Shown here: positions 1 through 6,539 of the stretch, piece by piece
How positions within the stretch are numbered: the stretch's first letter is position 1
How the letters are laid out: the number at the start of each line of letters is the position of its first letter
NCBI GenBank assembly: GCA_905236925.1
Contig: CAJOQS010000017.1
Coordinates: 1-6,539 of the forward strand
DNA from: an uncultured Lachnospiraceae bacterium
GTDB lineage: Bacteria; Bacillota; Clostridia; Lachnospirales; Lachnospiraceae
Direction of reading: 5' to 3'
Length of the DNA: 6,539 bases
Notes under the pieces: generated by a model
What the model was told of the DNA's origin: nothing
Database searches by the model: none
What the model saw: only the letters and a program-made list of their open reading frames with translations
Program-made: the position numbers and the translations under genes

Positions 1-1527
1 AAAATAACCATCATCCCCGAGAGCGACGGTGTTTTTGATACTCGAATGGAAGCCGGAAACCTCGGTGATATAGTTGTGTTCGGTTCCACCGGCAACGACT
101 ATAAGCGAGCTGTCAAGAACGGCATGCTCCTGGACTGGAACAAATACGACCTGCTGAATAATCACGGTGCTTATATCCGTGACAACATGCCTATGGCATT
201 GCAGGCCAACAGAAATCTTACTTCCACCATCACGGAAGGTGCGAGTGACACATTGTACGGTTTCGGACATTCCGTTGCTTCTTCAAGCGATTCCCACGAG
301 CAGTTCTTTTATACATGGGATATCAGATGGGATCTGTACAAGAAGCTGGGCTATCCCGTAGTCAAGGATCTCGATGATCTTGTTACTATGTTCGAACAGA
401 TGAAGGAGCTTCAGCCCAAGGATGAGAACGGAAACCCCACTTATGCGGTTTCACTTTGGCCCGACTGGGACGGGAATATGGTAATGTACGTCAAAGCCTT
501 TGCAACAGCATACTGGGGCTATGACGAGATGTGTCTTGGTGTTTATGACCCCGATACGGGAACCCTGCACGATGCACTTGAAGCGGACGGGCCTTATCTC
601 AAATCCCTCAAGTTCTTCAATACGCTTTATCAGAAAGGGCTTCTGGATCCTAACTCCATGACGCAGACCTATTCCGAGATGATAGAAAAGCTTAAAGCAG
701 GCGGACTGTTTTTCTCGATATTCAACTATGCCGGAAGCCTTCAGTTCAATACCGATGCGCATATGGAAGCGGGCCAGTACATGTATACTATGGTTCCCGA
801 AAACGCGGTTCCCCTCTGCTATGGCATGAGCGTATACGGGGGAAACAGAGTCTGGACTATCGGCGCGAACACCGAGCATCCTGAGCTGTGCATGGATATT
901 ATCAACTATCTCTGCACTCCGGACGGATGCATGGAGTCTCTTTACGGACCCAAGGATGTAACCTGGTATTATGACGCGGAAGGACGCGCTTGTCTCACGG
1001 AACTGGGAGAGAAGTGCCAGAACGATAAGGATACTGTGCTTACCGAAACCGAGGCGGGGAAATATGCCGGAGGAACCTTCCATGACGGCGAGGCTCAGAT
1101 AAACAATGGTACCTGGTCAAGTAACGAAATTAATCCGAACACCACCGGCGATCCCTATGACAAGACCTATTGGAGAAGCATTCTTATGAAGGTCAATTAT
1201 GATATCCAGAAGGATTGGATGGATTACAACGGTGTATCGACGATCAGCGAGTACATGGAGAAGTTAAACTACAAGGTTGCTCCCGCCACTGAATATTCAG
1301 AGTCTGAACAGGACGATGATTTTGAACTGATCTGGAAACAGGTTACGACCTGTATCGTTGACTACAGCTGGAAGGCGATCTATGCTTCCTCCGACGGTGA
1401 ATTCAACTATTACGTACAGCAGATGATAAATACCGCAAATGCCTATGGATACGAGCAGTGCAAGCAGTGGTCGATGGACGAGGCCGCTAGGAGACACGCT
1501 CTTGAAGAGGCTGTACGCGGTAAATGA
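1..1527 (+). CDS. ABC transporter extracellular solute-binding protein, LplA-like, 5'-truncated
   Basis: The open frame runs from base 1 without interruption to the TGA at 1525-1527, so the ATG at 46 is internal and the true start, with the expected lipoprotein signal peptide, lies before the window. About 508 residues are visible. Features of family 1 sugar-binding proteins can be seen: an LGDIVVFG segment (visible residues ~21-28, the usual 'PDIV' strand), LYGFGHS (~85-91, equivalent to the 'YGLP' motif), WDIRWDLYKKLGYP (~106-119, the typical 'yRkDwLdkLG' hinge helix) and many Trp/Tyr residues, as in carbohydrate clefts. The size and the long C-terminal part fit the large LplA/YtcQ group, which delivers oligosaccharides to an LplB/YtcP-type permease pair at the outer face of the membrane. 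No permease is inside the window; one may lie upstream. The ligand cannot be read from the sequence. The gene is convergent with a YesN-type regulator, a common pairing for this class of transporter. Confidence 0.9.
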   Translation, partial: KITIIPESDGVFDTRMEAGNLGDIVVFGSTGNDYKRAVKNGMLLDWNKYDLLNNHGAYIRDNMPMALQANRNLTSTITEGASDTLYGFGHSVASSSDSHEQFFYTWDIRWDLYKKLGYPVVKDLDDLVTMFEQMKELQPKDENGNPTYAVSLWPDWDGNMVMYVKAFATAYWGYDEMCLGVYDPDTGTLHDALEADGPYLKSLKFFNTLYQKGLLDPNSMTQTYSEMIEKLKAGGLFFSIFNYAGSLQFNTDAHMEAGQYMYTMVPENAVPLCYGMSVYGGNRVWTIGANTEHPELCMDIINYLCTPDGCMESLYGPKDVTWYYDAEGRACLTELGEKCQNDKDTVLTETEAGKYAGGTFHDGEAQINNGTWSSNEINPNTTGDPYDKTYWRSILMKVNYDIQKDWMDYNGVSTISEYMEKLNYKVAPATEYSESEQDDDFELIWKQVTTCIVDYSWKAIYASSDGEFNYYVQQMINTANAYGYEQCKQWSMDEAARRHALEEAVRGK

Positions 1528-1556
1528 TCAATAATTGCATATACAATACTGACTGA

Positions 1557-1597
1557 GGGCCGCCGCACTTTCTTAGTGCGACAGCCCCTTGTATTTT
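1557..1597. terminator. Stem-loop terminator in the convergent gap, possibly bidirectional
   Basis: Arms 1557-1568 and 1576-1587 enclose a 7-nt loop, and a T-A pair at 1569/1575 can extend the stem. Read on the + strand, the stem has two C-A mismatches but is followed by a T-rich run (CTTGTATTTT, 1588-1597), so it fits the end of the solute-binding protein transcript. Read on the - strand, the same two positions become G-U wobbles and the stem is fully paired, but no clear U-tract follows. The T-rich run overlaps the TAA stop codon of the minus-strand regulator. This is most likely an intrinsic terminator serving the + gene and perhaps both genes. Confidence 0.65.
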
Positions 1598-3134
1598 ACT
1601 CTGTCCTGTGGTTTTCTCTGTACTCCGCCGGACTTTCACCGGTGTACTTCCTGAATTTTTTGTGAAAGTAATCGACATTGCGGTAGCCAACCTTTTCTGC
1701 AATTTCGTAGACCTTCAATCCGCCTTCTGTGAGCATTGTCTTTGCATGATCGATGCGTATACGGTCGACGTAGGTGTTGAAGTTTTCGCCGACGGTCTTG
1801 CTGAATATTTTTCCGAGGTATGAGCTGTTATAGCCGAACAGCGAGGCTATCATCTCCAGCTTAAGGTTCGTGCTGTAATTGTGGTCGATGTAATAGATAA
1901 CGTCATCGATGACGCTTTCTCTTGAGGAGTTGCCGAGGGCGTTCATGAGTTCCTCAAAACGGCGCGAAAAGTAGACGATCACCTCATAGAGATAGTGTCT
2001 GTCGTTGATAAAGGCTATGATATTTGAGTTTGAATCAAAGGGCAGACGCAGAGTGCTGTAGCGGTGAGTCATGGTATCCTTGATCCGGAGATACAGGTCG
2101 ACAAGGAAGAGCTTGACCGCGGAGATGTCAGCGTCGACATGGTACAGGTATTCCTCGATCTCGTACAGAGACTCCGCCGCCTTGCGCCGGTTGAAGGTCT
2201 GAAGATAATCGATTATGGTGGCGGTATATGTTTCGATCCTTGAATTCTCGAGCGGATAGAGTGTATCGGCTGAGGAGGGCATATCGTCGTATCCGAGGAC
2301 ATGCTGTCCCTGAACACAGAAAAAGCGGCGGGAGAGCAGGGCTTCAAGCTGCATATATGCTCCGGGCAGTTCGGAAAGAGTACCCACGGTATCACTGTAT
2401 GCAACGAAAAGCGAGTCGAGAGGACTTCCCTTCTCGGGATCCGATTCATAATGTGACAGAAAGCGCTTAAACAGATTGATCCCCTGATCGCCCATCAGCA
2501 GCAGAAGGTTATGATGCCTGTATTCGATATGGACGGACGAGGAGTTGGCGTTTCCGGCGGCGCTGAACAGCTCCGAAAAATGATAGGGAAGAGCCGAGTC
2601 GGAGGGATTGAAATTCTCGTATGCTATGAGCTGGTATTTATCGGCCGTAAGACCGAGATCGACGTTGGCAAGAACGGAAGCGTTGATGCTGCGGCTGAGA
2701 ATGTCGGCCAGAACCTCTTTCTTTGAACGGCTCTGAATAAACAGATCACGTGATTCGATGGCGCTGATTTCCCTGACGGCGGCGAGAAGCTCCTCTTCAT
2801 CGACGGGCTTGGTCAGATAATGCCGCACATTGTACTTCATCGCGGCCTGAGCATATTTGAAATCGGAATAACCGGAAAGAATGATAAAATGTCCGGAAAA
2901 GCCGGATTCGAAGAGCTGTCTGATCACTTCAATGCCGCTGAGTCCCGGCATGCGAATGTCCATGAGTACAAGGTCGGGTTTCAGGCGCAGAAGATCGGCG
3001 GCGGCATCGGTTCCGTTTCCGGATTCACCGCAAATCTCATATCCCAGTGAATCCCAGTCTAGAAGCAGTTTGATACCGTCGCGGATGGATTTCTCGTCAT
3101 CGGCTATATACAGTGATCTCAGTTTGTTTTTCAT
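1596..3134 (-). CDS. YesN-like two-component response regulator, AraC family
   Basis: This is a complete 512-aa cytoplasmic transcription regulator. Residues ~5-125 form a receiver domain: acidic pair D12/D13, phosphoacceptor D59 in LMDIRMPG, S87 in the ILSGYSD switch strand, and K109 in the LTKP motif. All key residues are present, so it should accept phosphate. A middle region (~130-400) has no motif I recognise and is typical of the long YesN class. The C-terminus (~404-512) is an AraC/XylS domain with two helix-turn-helices (~424-446 and ~473-496) and the classic VGYRNVDYFHKKFRKYTGESP signature. In this family such regulators respond to a YesM-type kinase and activate carbohydrate ABC transporter operons; the convergent solute-binding protein gene suits that role, but the target is inferred. 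No YesM kinase is adjacent. An in-frame TGA at 3164-3162 excludes a longer product and no other ATG lies between, so the ATG at 3134 is the start. Its GGAG is only 2 nt away and a promoter lies immediately upstream. Confidence 0.93.
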   Translation of the reverse strand: MKNKLRSLYIADDEKSIRDGIKLLLDWDSLGYEICGESGNGTDAAADLLRLKPDLVLMDIRMPGLSGIEVIRQLFESGFSGHFIILSGYSDFKYAQAAMKYNVRHYLTKPVDEEELLAAVREISAIESRDLFIQSRSKKEVLADILSRSINASVLANVDLGLTADKYQLIAYENFNPSDSALPYHFSELFSAAGNANSSSVHIEYRHHNLLLLMGDQGINLFKRFLSHYESDPEKGSPLDSLFVAYSDTVGTLSELPGAYMQLEALLSRRFFCVQGQHVLGYDDMPSSADTLYPLENSRIETYTATIIDYLQTFNRRKAAESLYEIEEYLYHVDADISAVKLFLVDLYLRIKDTMTHRYSTLRLPFDSNSNIIAFINDRHYLYEVIVYFSRRFEELMNALGNSSRESVIDDVIYYIDHNYSTNLKLEMIASLFGYNSSYLGKIFSKTVGENFNTYVDRIRIDHAKTMLTEGGLKVYEIAEKVGYRNVDYFHKKFRKYTGESPAEYRENHRTE

Positions 3135-3141
3135 GTCTCCG

Positions 3142-3170
3142 ATTATAGCAAATGCGCTCCTTCAATGCAA
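3142..3170 (-). promoter_or_regulatory. Predicted sigma-A promoter of the YesN-like regulator (near-leaderless)
   Basis: On the minus strand a TTGCAT -35 element (3170-3165) is separated by exactly 17 bp from a consensus TATAAT -10 element (3147-3142), and a TG dinucleotide one base before it makes an extended -10. Only seven bases separate the -10 from the ATG at 3134, so transcription would start at or next to the start codon. The match is good, but activity is inferred from sequence only. Confidence 0.6.
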
Positions 3171-3204
3171 TTATGAGAGGCCCTAATATATCGGGGATTA
3201 TTTC

Positions 3205-3233
3205 TTGAAAAAATAACTGTTTTGGGCTAATAT
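3205..3233 (+). promoter_or_regulatory. Predicted sigma-A promoter of the hybrid kinase operon
   Basis: TTGAAA (3205-3210, five of six consensus bases) is followed after 17 bp by TAATAT (3228-3233, four of six). The expected transcription start is near 3240, giving a leader of about 44 nt before the kinase ATG. The facing -35 element of the regulator promoter is 34 bp away, so one bound regulator could affect both. Confidence 0.5.
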
Positions 3234-3255
3234 TGATATAAGTGTTATTTAAGTT

Positions 3256-3269
3256 TCTTTCATGAAAGA
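3256..3269. repeat. Perfect 14-bp palindrome in the kinase leader, candidate operator
   Basis: TCTTTCATGAAAGA reads identically on both strands. It lies about 16-30 bases after the predicted kinase transcription start and 14 bp before the kinase ATG. This position suits a repressor site. As RNA it could form only a 5-bp stem with a 4-nt loop, which is weak, so a dimeric protein site is the more likely reading if it is functional at all. Confidence 0.4.
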
Positions 3270-3283
3270 TTGTCTGACAGTTT

Positions 3284-5497
3284 ATGTATACGAAGAATGT
3301 TTACGTCCTTGTTGACCTTATCGGAATAATAGATATGTTCTTTCTCTGCCTGGCCTTGAGAAGGGTCAGGTATCGCTATGCCTATATTCTGCGTAAAGCC
3401 TTCTGGTTCGGCATGATCGCGGTTTCTGCGAATATGCTGATCGCTTTGTCCACGGGTCCCCGATTTGCGGCCGCGGCGTACAGTCTGTATTTCATTTCGA
3501 TCGACTGGATACTTGTATATCTGACAGGCTTCTGCCTTCATTACACCGACCATACGACTGCGGTCAGGCGCATGAAGCTTCCCGCGCTGATCCTGATGTC
3601 GCTGGATTCCATATCCATTCTGTGCAACTTTATATGGCATCATCACTTTACCATTTACGAAACGGAGTTCAAGGGTGCCATTTTCTACCAGACGGAGTTT
3701 AATTTCGCTTACTTTGCGCATCTTGCGATAGATTATATTGCCGTTGTAGTTACATTTGCGCTTATTCTGTACAGGGTCATCAAGAGCTATGACATTTACC
3801 GGCTGAAGTATATCATCATCTTCAGCGTTCTTGTGCTTGTAGTTGCGATGAACCTGATCTATATGGTCTTCGCGTTTATACTTGATGCATCGGTTATTTT
3901 CTATGCGGTGGCAGGAACGATTATTTACTTCTGCATTACCCAGCTGGTTCCGAAAAAGCTGATCACGGATTCAATCGGAAGGGCCGTCGACGACATGAAC
4001 GAGGGTCTGATCCTGTTCGATGTGAGCAATCAGTATATCATCTCCAATGCTTTTTTCAGGGAGCGTTTCTATCCCGAGAAAGAGGAGTATACGATCGATT
4101 CCGAGCCGGTTTCATCAATGATAGCATCGCTCTGCGATGAGAATCAGCATTACGGCAAGGCAACCTATTTCAGAAACAATAAGAAAACAGGAAGCAACGA
4201 GTATTACCAGATCAGATACAGTATCTTAAATGACGCAAAGCAGAGGCCCATCGGTTCATATATCCTTGTCGAGGACGTCACCGAGGAAGTAATGTACATG
4301 CGTCAGCTCGACGACGCGAGAAAGGACGCCGATGCCGCAAGCCGCGCGAAGAGCACCTTCCTTGCCAACATGTCGCATGAGATAAGGACACCTCTGAACG
4401 CGGTGCTCGGAATGAACGAGATGATACTCCGCGAGGCCTCGAAGCCCGAACTGATCGGATATGCCGAGAATATAAGGTCATCCGGAAACGCGCTTCTGGC
4501 GCTGATAAACGATATTCTTGACTTCTCAAAGATCGAAGCGGGCAAGATGGATATAATCGAATCCAACTACGACCCGCACCAGCTCCTGCGTGACTGCTGC
4601 GCAAGATTCGAGAAAATGGCAGCGGACAAGAAGCTGTTCTTTGAGATCAAGTGCGATGAGAATGTTCCCTCCATGCTCGGGGGTGATATACAGCATATCA
4701 GTCAGATCGTCAGCAATCTTATTTCCAATGCGATCAAATATACCAAAACAGGCGGCGTGACCGTATCGTTCGAGACCTCGAAGGCGAACAATGACCAGCG
4801 CGTCAATATTTCGATCACCGTAAGCGACACGGGCATCGGTATTTCAAAGGATGATGTTCCGCTTCTGTTCAACGCTTTCGAGCGTGTAAACGAGAAGGAA
4901 AATGCGACGATACAGGGTACCGGACTGGGCCTTGCGATCACGAGGGATCTTATTACGCTGATGCACGGAACCATCGATGTCGAGAGCGAACCCGGCAAGG
5001 GAAGCAGCTTTATCGTAAGGTTCGATCAGAGGATCGTTAATCCCGCTCCGAGGGGTGTGTTCGAAAAGAATCCCGTGGAGAACAGGGTGATCTACAAGGA
5101 AGCCTTCAGAGCACCCGATGCGAAGATCCTCATCGTCGATGATGTTTCGGTCAATATTCTGGTTATTACCGAACTTCTGCGTAAAACAGAGGTTCAGATC
5201 GATAAGGCCTCCAGCGGAGACGAGGCTGTTGCCAAGTGCAATGAGAAGAAATACGATCTTATCCTGCTTGACCACAGAATGCCAAGAAAGGATGGAATCG
5301 AAACATTCAGGGAGATCTGCGCCGGCGGCATGAACACCGAAACACCTGTTATCATGCTTACCGCGAACGCCGAGAGCGGCGCGGGGGATGAGTATAAGAG
5401 CCTCGGCTTTGTAGATTATCTTACCAAGCCAGTCGACAGCAAGGAACTCGAGCGGTCACTCATCACATATCTTCCCGCAGAGAAGATCATCAAGTAG
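3284..5497 (+). CDS. Membrane hybrid histidine kinase (7TM sensor, PAS, HisKA, HATPase, receiver)
   Basis: This 737-aa protein starts with about seven hydrophobic segments (roughly residues 6-26, 38-57, 63-86, 99-120, 142-165, 174-198 and 200-222), resembling the HisKA_7TM sensor module. A PAS-like domain follows (~230-335; NEGLILFD near its start, VEDVTEE at its end). The kinase core has the phosphoacceptor H365 in SHEIRTP, the N-box at ~478-487 with N482, DTGIGI (515-520) and GTGLGL (545-550). After a ~30-residue linker comes a receiver (~613-735) with D619/D620, phosphoacceptor D663 in LLDHRMP, T693 and K715. All catalytic residues are present. There is no HPt or DNA-binding output domain, so the output must go through another protein or act through the receiver itself. 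The signal is unknown. An in-frame TGA at 3275-3277 limits the start; the ATG at 3284 keeps the first membrane helix whole but has no clear Shine-Dalgarno. It probably heads an operon with the next two genes. Confidence 0.93.
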   Translation: MYTKNVYVLVDLIGIIDMFFLCLALRRVRYRYAYILRKAFWFGMIAVSANMLIALSTGPRFAAAAYSLYFISIDWILVYLTGFCLHYTDHTTAVRRMKLPALILMSLDSISILCNFIWHHHFTIYETEFKGAIFYQTEFNFAYFAHLAIDYIAVVVTFALILYRVIKSYDIYRLKYIIIFSVLVLVVAMNLIYMVFAFILDASVIFYAVAGTIIYFCITQLVPKKLITDSIGRAVDDMNEGLILFDVSNQYIISNAFFRERFYPEKEEYTIDSEPVSSMIASLCDENQHYGKATYFRNNKKTGSNEYYQIRYSILNDAKQRPIGSYILVEDVTEEVMYMRQLDDARKDADAASRAKSTFLANMSHEIRTPLNAVLGMNEMILREASKPELIGYAENIRSSGNALLALINDILDFSKIEAGKMDIIESNYDPHQLLRDCCARFEKMAADKKLFFEIKCDENVPSMLGGDIQHISQIVSNLISNAIKYTKTGGVTVSFETSKANNDQRVNISITVSDTGIGISKDDVPLLFNAFERVNEKENATIQGTGLGLAITRDLITLMHGTIDVESEPGKGSSFIVRFDQRIVNPAPRGVFEKNPVENRVIYKEAFRAPDAKILIVDDVSVNILVITELLRKTEVQIDKASSGDEAVAKCNEKKYDLILLDHRMPRKDGIETFREICAGGMNTETPVIMLTANAESGAGDEYKSLGFVDYLTKPVDSKELERSLITYLPAEKIIK

Positions 5498-5511
5498 GAT
5501 ACCCGTAAACT

Positions 5512-5517
5512 AAGGAG
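5512..5517 (+). promoter_or_regulatory. Ribosome binding site of the glycosyltransferase gene
   Basis: AAGGAG lies 10 nt before the ATG at 5528. The spacer is exactly the 10-bp palindrome AACCGCGGTT. The site supports the chosen start and translation from a shared mRNA with the kinase gene, which ends 30 bp upstream of that ATG. Confidence 0.75.
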
Positions 5518-5527
5518 AACCGCGGTT

Positions 5528-6232
5528 ATGGACAAACTTTATATTGTTATTCCCGCATACAACGAAAAGGATAATATAATCAACACAGTCAACGACTGGT
5601 ACGGAGTCGTTGAAAGGTGCGGCGAGGATTCGAGACTTGTCGTGATAAACGACGGAAGTACCGATGAGACCTACGATATCATCAGTGCGATGGCCGAGAA
5701 GAAGCCTCAGCTGATACCTCTCACCAAGATCAACGGCGGACACGGCTCGACAGTTATCTACGGTTATCGCTTTGCACTGAACAGGGGGGCCGACTGGATA
5801 TTCCAGACCGACTCGGACGGACAGACCGATCCTGCCGAGTTTGAGGCTTTCTGGCAGCTCAGGAACGAGTATGATGCGGTCATAGGCAACAGAACGGTCA
5901 GGGGTGACGGTAAGTCACGGAAATTCGTCGAGAATGTCGTATGTCTTCTCCTTCGCATGGTCTTCGGAGTGAAGGTCAGGGATGCGAACGCGCCCTTCAG
6001 ACTCATGAAGGCGGAGCTGGTGCGCAGGTATATCGACAGACTGCCTTCAAATTACAATCTTCCGAACATCATAATGACCACGTTTTTCGCGTATTATCAT
6101 GAGAACATTGCTTTTAGGGAGATCAGCTTCAAACCGCGTCAGGGCGGCAAGAATTCCATTAATATCAAAAAGATCGTCAGGATCGGTATCAGGGCAATGA
6201 AGGATTTCAGGTCCTTTAAAAAAGAAATGTGA
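5528..6232 (+). CDS. Family 2 glycosyltransferase (GT-A fold, DPM1-like)
   Basis: The gene encodes a 234-aa protein with the GT2 signature in order: IVIPAYNEKDNI (6-17) at the nucleotide-sugar binding strand, VINDGSTDET (39-48), the NGGHGSTVIYG segment (69-79), the DSDGQTDP metal/nucleotide motif (95-102, the DxD equivalent at D95/D97), and RDANAPFRLM (151-160), which resembles the acceptor-side motif of polyprenol-phosphate sugar transferases and related enzymes. It should transfer a sugar from a nucleotide donor to a lipid or glycan acceptor. Unlike many relatives, it has no C-terminal membrane helices or GtrA domain and ends in a basic tail (RSFKKEM), so it is probably cytoplasmic or loosely membrane-bound. 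Donor and acceptor cannot be read. It follows the kinase gene by 30 bp and precedes a DUF4317 gene by 15 bp, which suggests cotranscription. I see no promoter in the short gap. Confidence 0.9.
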   Translation: MDKLYIVIPAYNEKDNIINTVNDWYGVVERCGEDSRLVVINDGSTDETYDIISAMAEKKPQLIPLTKINGGHGSTVIYGYRFALNRGADWIFQTDSDGQTDPAEFEAFWQLRNEYDAVIGNRTVRGDGKSRKFVENVVCLLLRMVFGVKVRDANAPFRLMKAELVRRYIDRLPSNYNLPNIIMTTFFAYYHENIAFREISFKPRQGGKNSINIKKIVRIGIRAMKDFRSFKKEM

Positions 6233-6237
6233 GCAAC

Positions 6238-6241
6238 GGAG
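6238..6241 (+). promoter_or_regulatory. Ribosome binding site of the DUF4317 gene
   Basis: GGAG lies 6 nt before the ATG at 6248 and starts 5 bp after the glycosyltransferase TGA. It decides the start of the truncated last gene. Confidence 0.65.
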
Positions 6242-6247
6242 CAGCAG

Positions 6248-6539
6248 ATGAACAAGAAAGACGCACTTGAAATCAGAAGAAGATTTACCAAGGAGACATC
6301 GATCGACCGGGTGGCCGGCTGTTATGTCGACTGCAATAAGAACATTGTCGTGAAATTCGCCGAGAGCTTCTATAATCTGGCGGAGGAAGAATTCTACAAA
6401 TATCTCGAGATAGCAAAGAAGACCATGACAGGCAGCGTGGGCAACAATCTGCTTGAGCTTGATTTCCTTGCGGATGAAGCCGAGACAGGCGGAAAAAGGG
6501 AGTTCTTCTGGGAACTTAAGAAGAGCGGGCTTAAGGATG
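6248..6539 (+). CDS. DUF4317 family protein, 3'-truncated
   Basis: The frame is open from the ATG at 6248 to the window edge, giving 97 residues with no stop. The N-terminus (MNKKDALEIRRRFTKE) followed by AGCYVDCNKN, EEEFYKYLEIAKKTMTG and GNNLLELDF matches what I recall of DUF4317 proteins of Firmicutes, which start with a very similar MNKKD...LRRR block and a GCYVD motif. The visible part has no signal peptide or membrane helix, so it is probably cytoplasmic. The function of the family is unknown to me. Full-length members are about 400 residues, so most of the protein lies outside the window. It sits 15 bp after the glycosyltransferase gene and is probably in the same transcript, though this may be a chance neighbour rather than a functional link. 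Confidence 0.8.
   Translation, partial: MNKKDALEIRRRFTKETSIDRVAGCYVDCNKNIVVKFAESFYNLAEEEFYKYLEIAKKTMTGSVGNNLLELDFLADEAETGGKREFFWELKKSGLKD

Noticed and set aside
451..1083. Long minus-strand open frame (210 codons) opposite the solute-binding protein gene.
   Set aside because: It lies wholly antisense to a clear family member, and its translation shows no recognisable domain; a shadow frame.
1534..1547. Imperfect palindrome ATTGCATATACAAT just after the solute-binding protein stop codon.
   Set aside because: Short, AT-rich and with a mismatch; the adjacent GC-rich stem explains termination better.
3262..3315. A 17-codon reading frame starting inside the palindrome and overlapping the kinase start in another frame, a possible leader peptide.
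   Set aside because: It has no ribosome binding site, its peptide has no attenuator-like residue run, and a frame of this length is expected by chance.
4278..4604. Overlapping minus-strand frames opposite the kinase core.
   Set aside because: They are Arg/Ser-rich low-complexity translations antisense to the HisKA region with its clear motifs; shadow frames.
5518..5527. Perfect 10-bp palindrome AACCGCGGTT filling the space between ribosome binding site and start of the glycosyltransferase gene.
   Set aside because: A 10-nt palindrome can form only about a 3-bp hairpin, and a match of this length is plausible by chance; noted but not called as a regulator.
1..6539. Search for CRISPR repeats, tRNA/rRNA genes, insertion sequences, toxin-antitoxin or defence genes.
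   Set aside because: No regularly spaced repeats, no transposase or integrase motifs, no tRNA-like segments and almost no unassigned space; coding genes account for nearly the whole window.

Overview
The window looks like ordinary chromosomal DNA of a gut or rumen Firmicute, most likely a Lachnospiraceae member. I infer this from the gene repertoire: a large oligosaccharide-type substrate-binding protein, a YesN-type AraC response regulator, a 7TM-PAS hybrid histidine kinase and a DUF4317 protein. The Gram-positive style AAGGAG/GGAG ribosome binding sites of the downstream genes agree. It holds five protein genes, two of them cut by the window edges. I see no RNA gene, mobile element or CRISPR array.

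Left part (1-1527, +): the C-terminal ~508 residues of an LplA-like ABC transporter solute-binding protein, running convergently towards the next gene. A GC-rich stem-loop (1557-1587) with a T-rich tail fills the 68-bp convergent gap and probably terminates transcription from one or both sides.

Middle (1596-3134, -): a complete 512-aa response regulator with an N-terminal receiver, a long middle region and a C-terminal double helix-turn-helix AraC DNA-binding domain. This type commonly controls carbohydrate ABC transporters like the one next to it. The usual YesM-type sensor kinase is not beside it.

Divergent gap (3135-3283): both strands carry a recognisable sigma-A-type promoter. The promoter for the regulator lies so close to its ATG that the mRNA would be essentially leaderless. 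The leader of the opposite gene carries a perfect 14-bp palindrome. Neither divergent gene has a normal Shine-Dalgarno site, unlike the two genes further right.

Right part (3284-6539, +): a 737-aa membrane hybrid histidine kinase, then a soluble family 2 glycosyltransferase (234 aa), then the first 97 residues of a DUF4317 protein. Spacings of 30 and 15 bp and good ribosome binding sites suggest one transcription unit. The coherent reading is carbohydrate sensing and uptake (binding protein plus YesN regulator) next to a separate signalling/glycosyltransferase operon. I find no strong evidence for a new defence or mobile system; the regulatory architecture of the divergent gap is the most unusual part.
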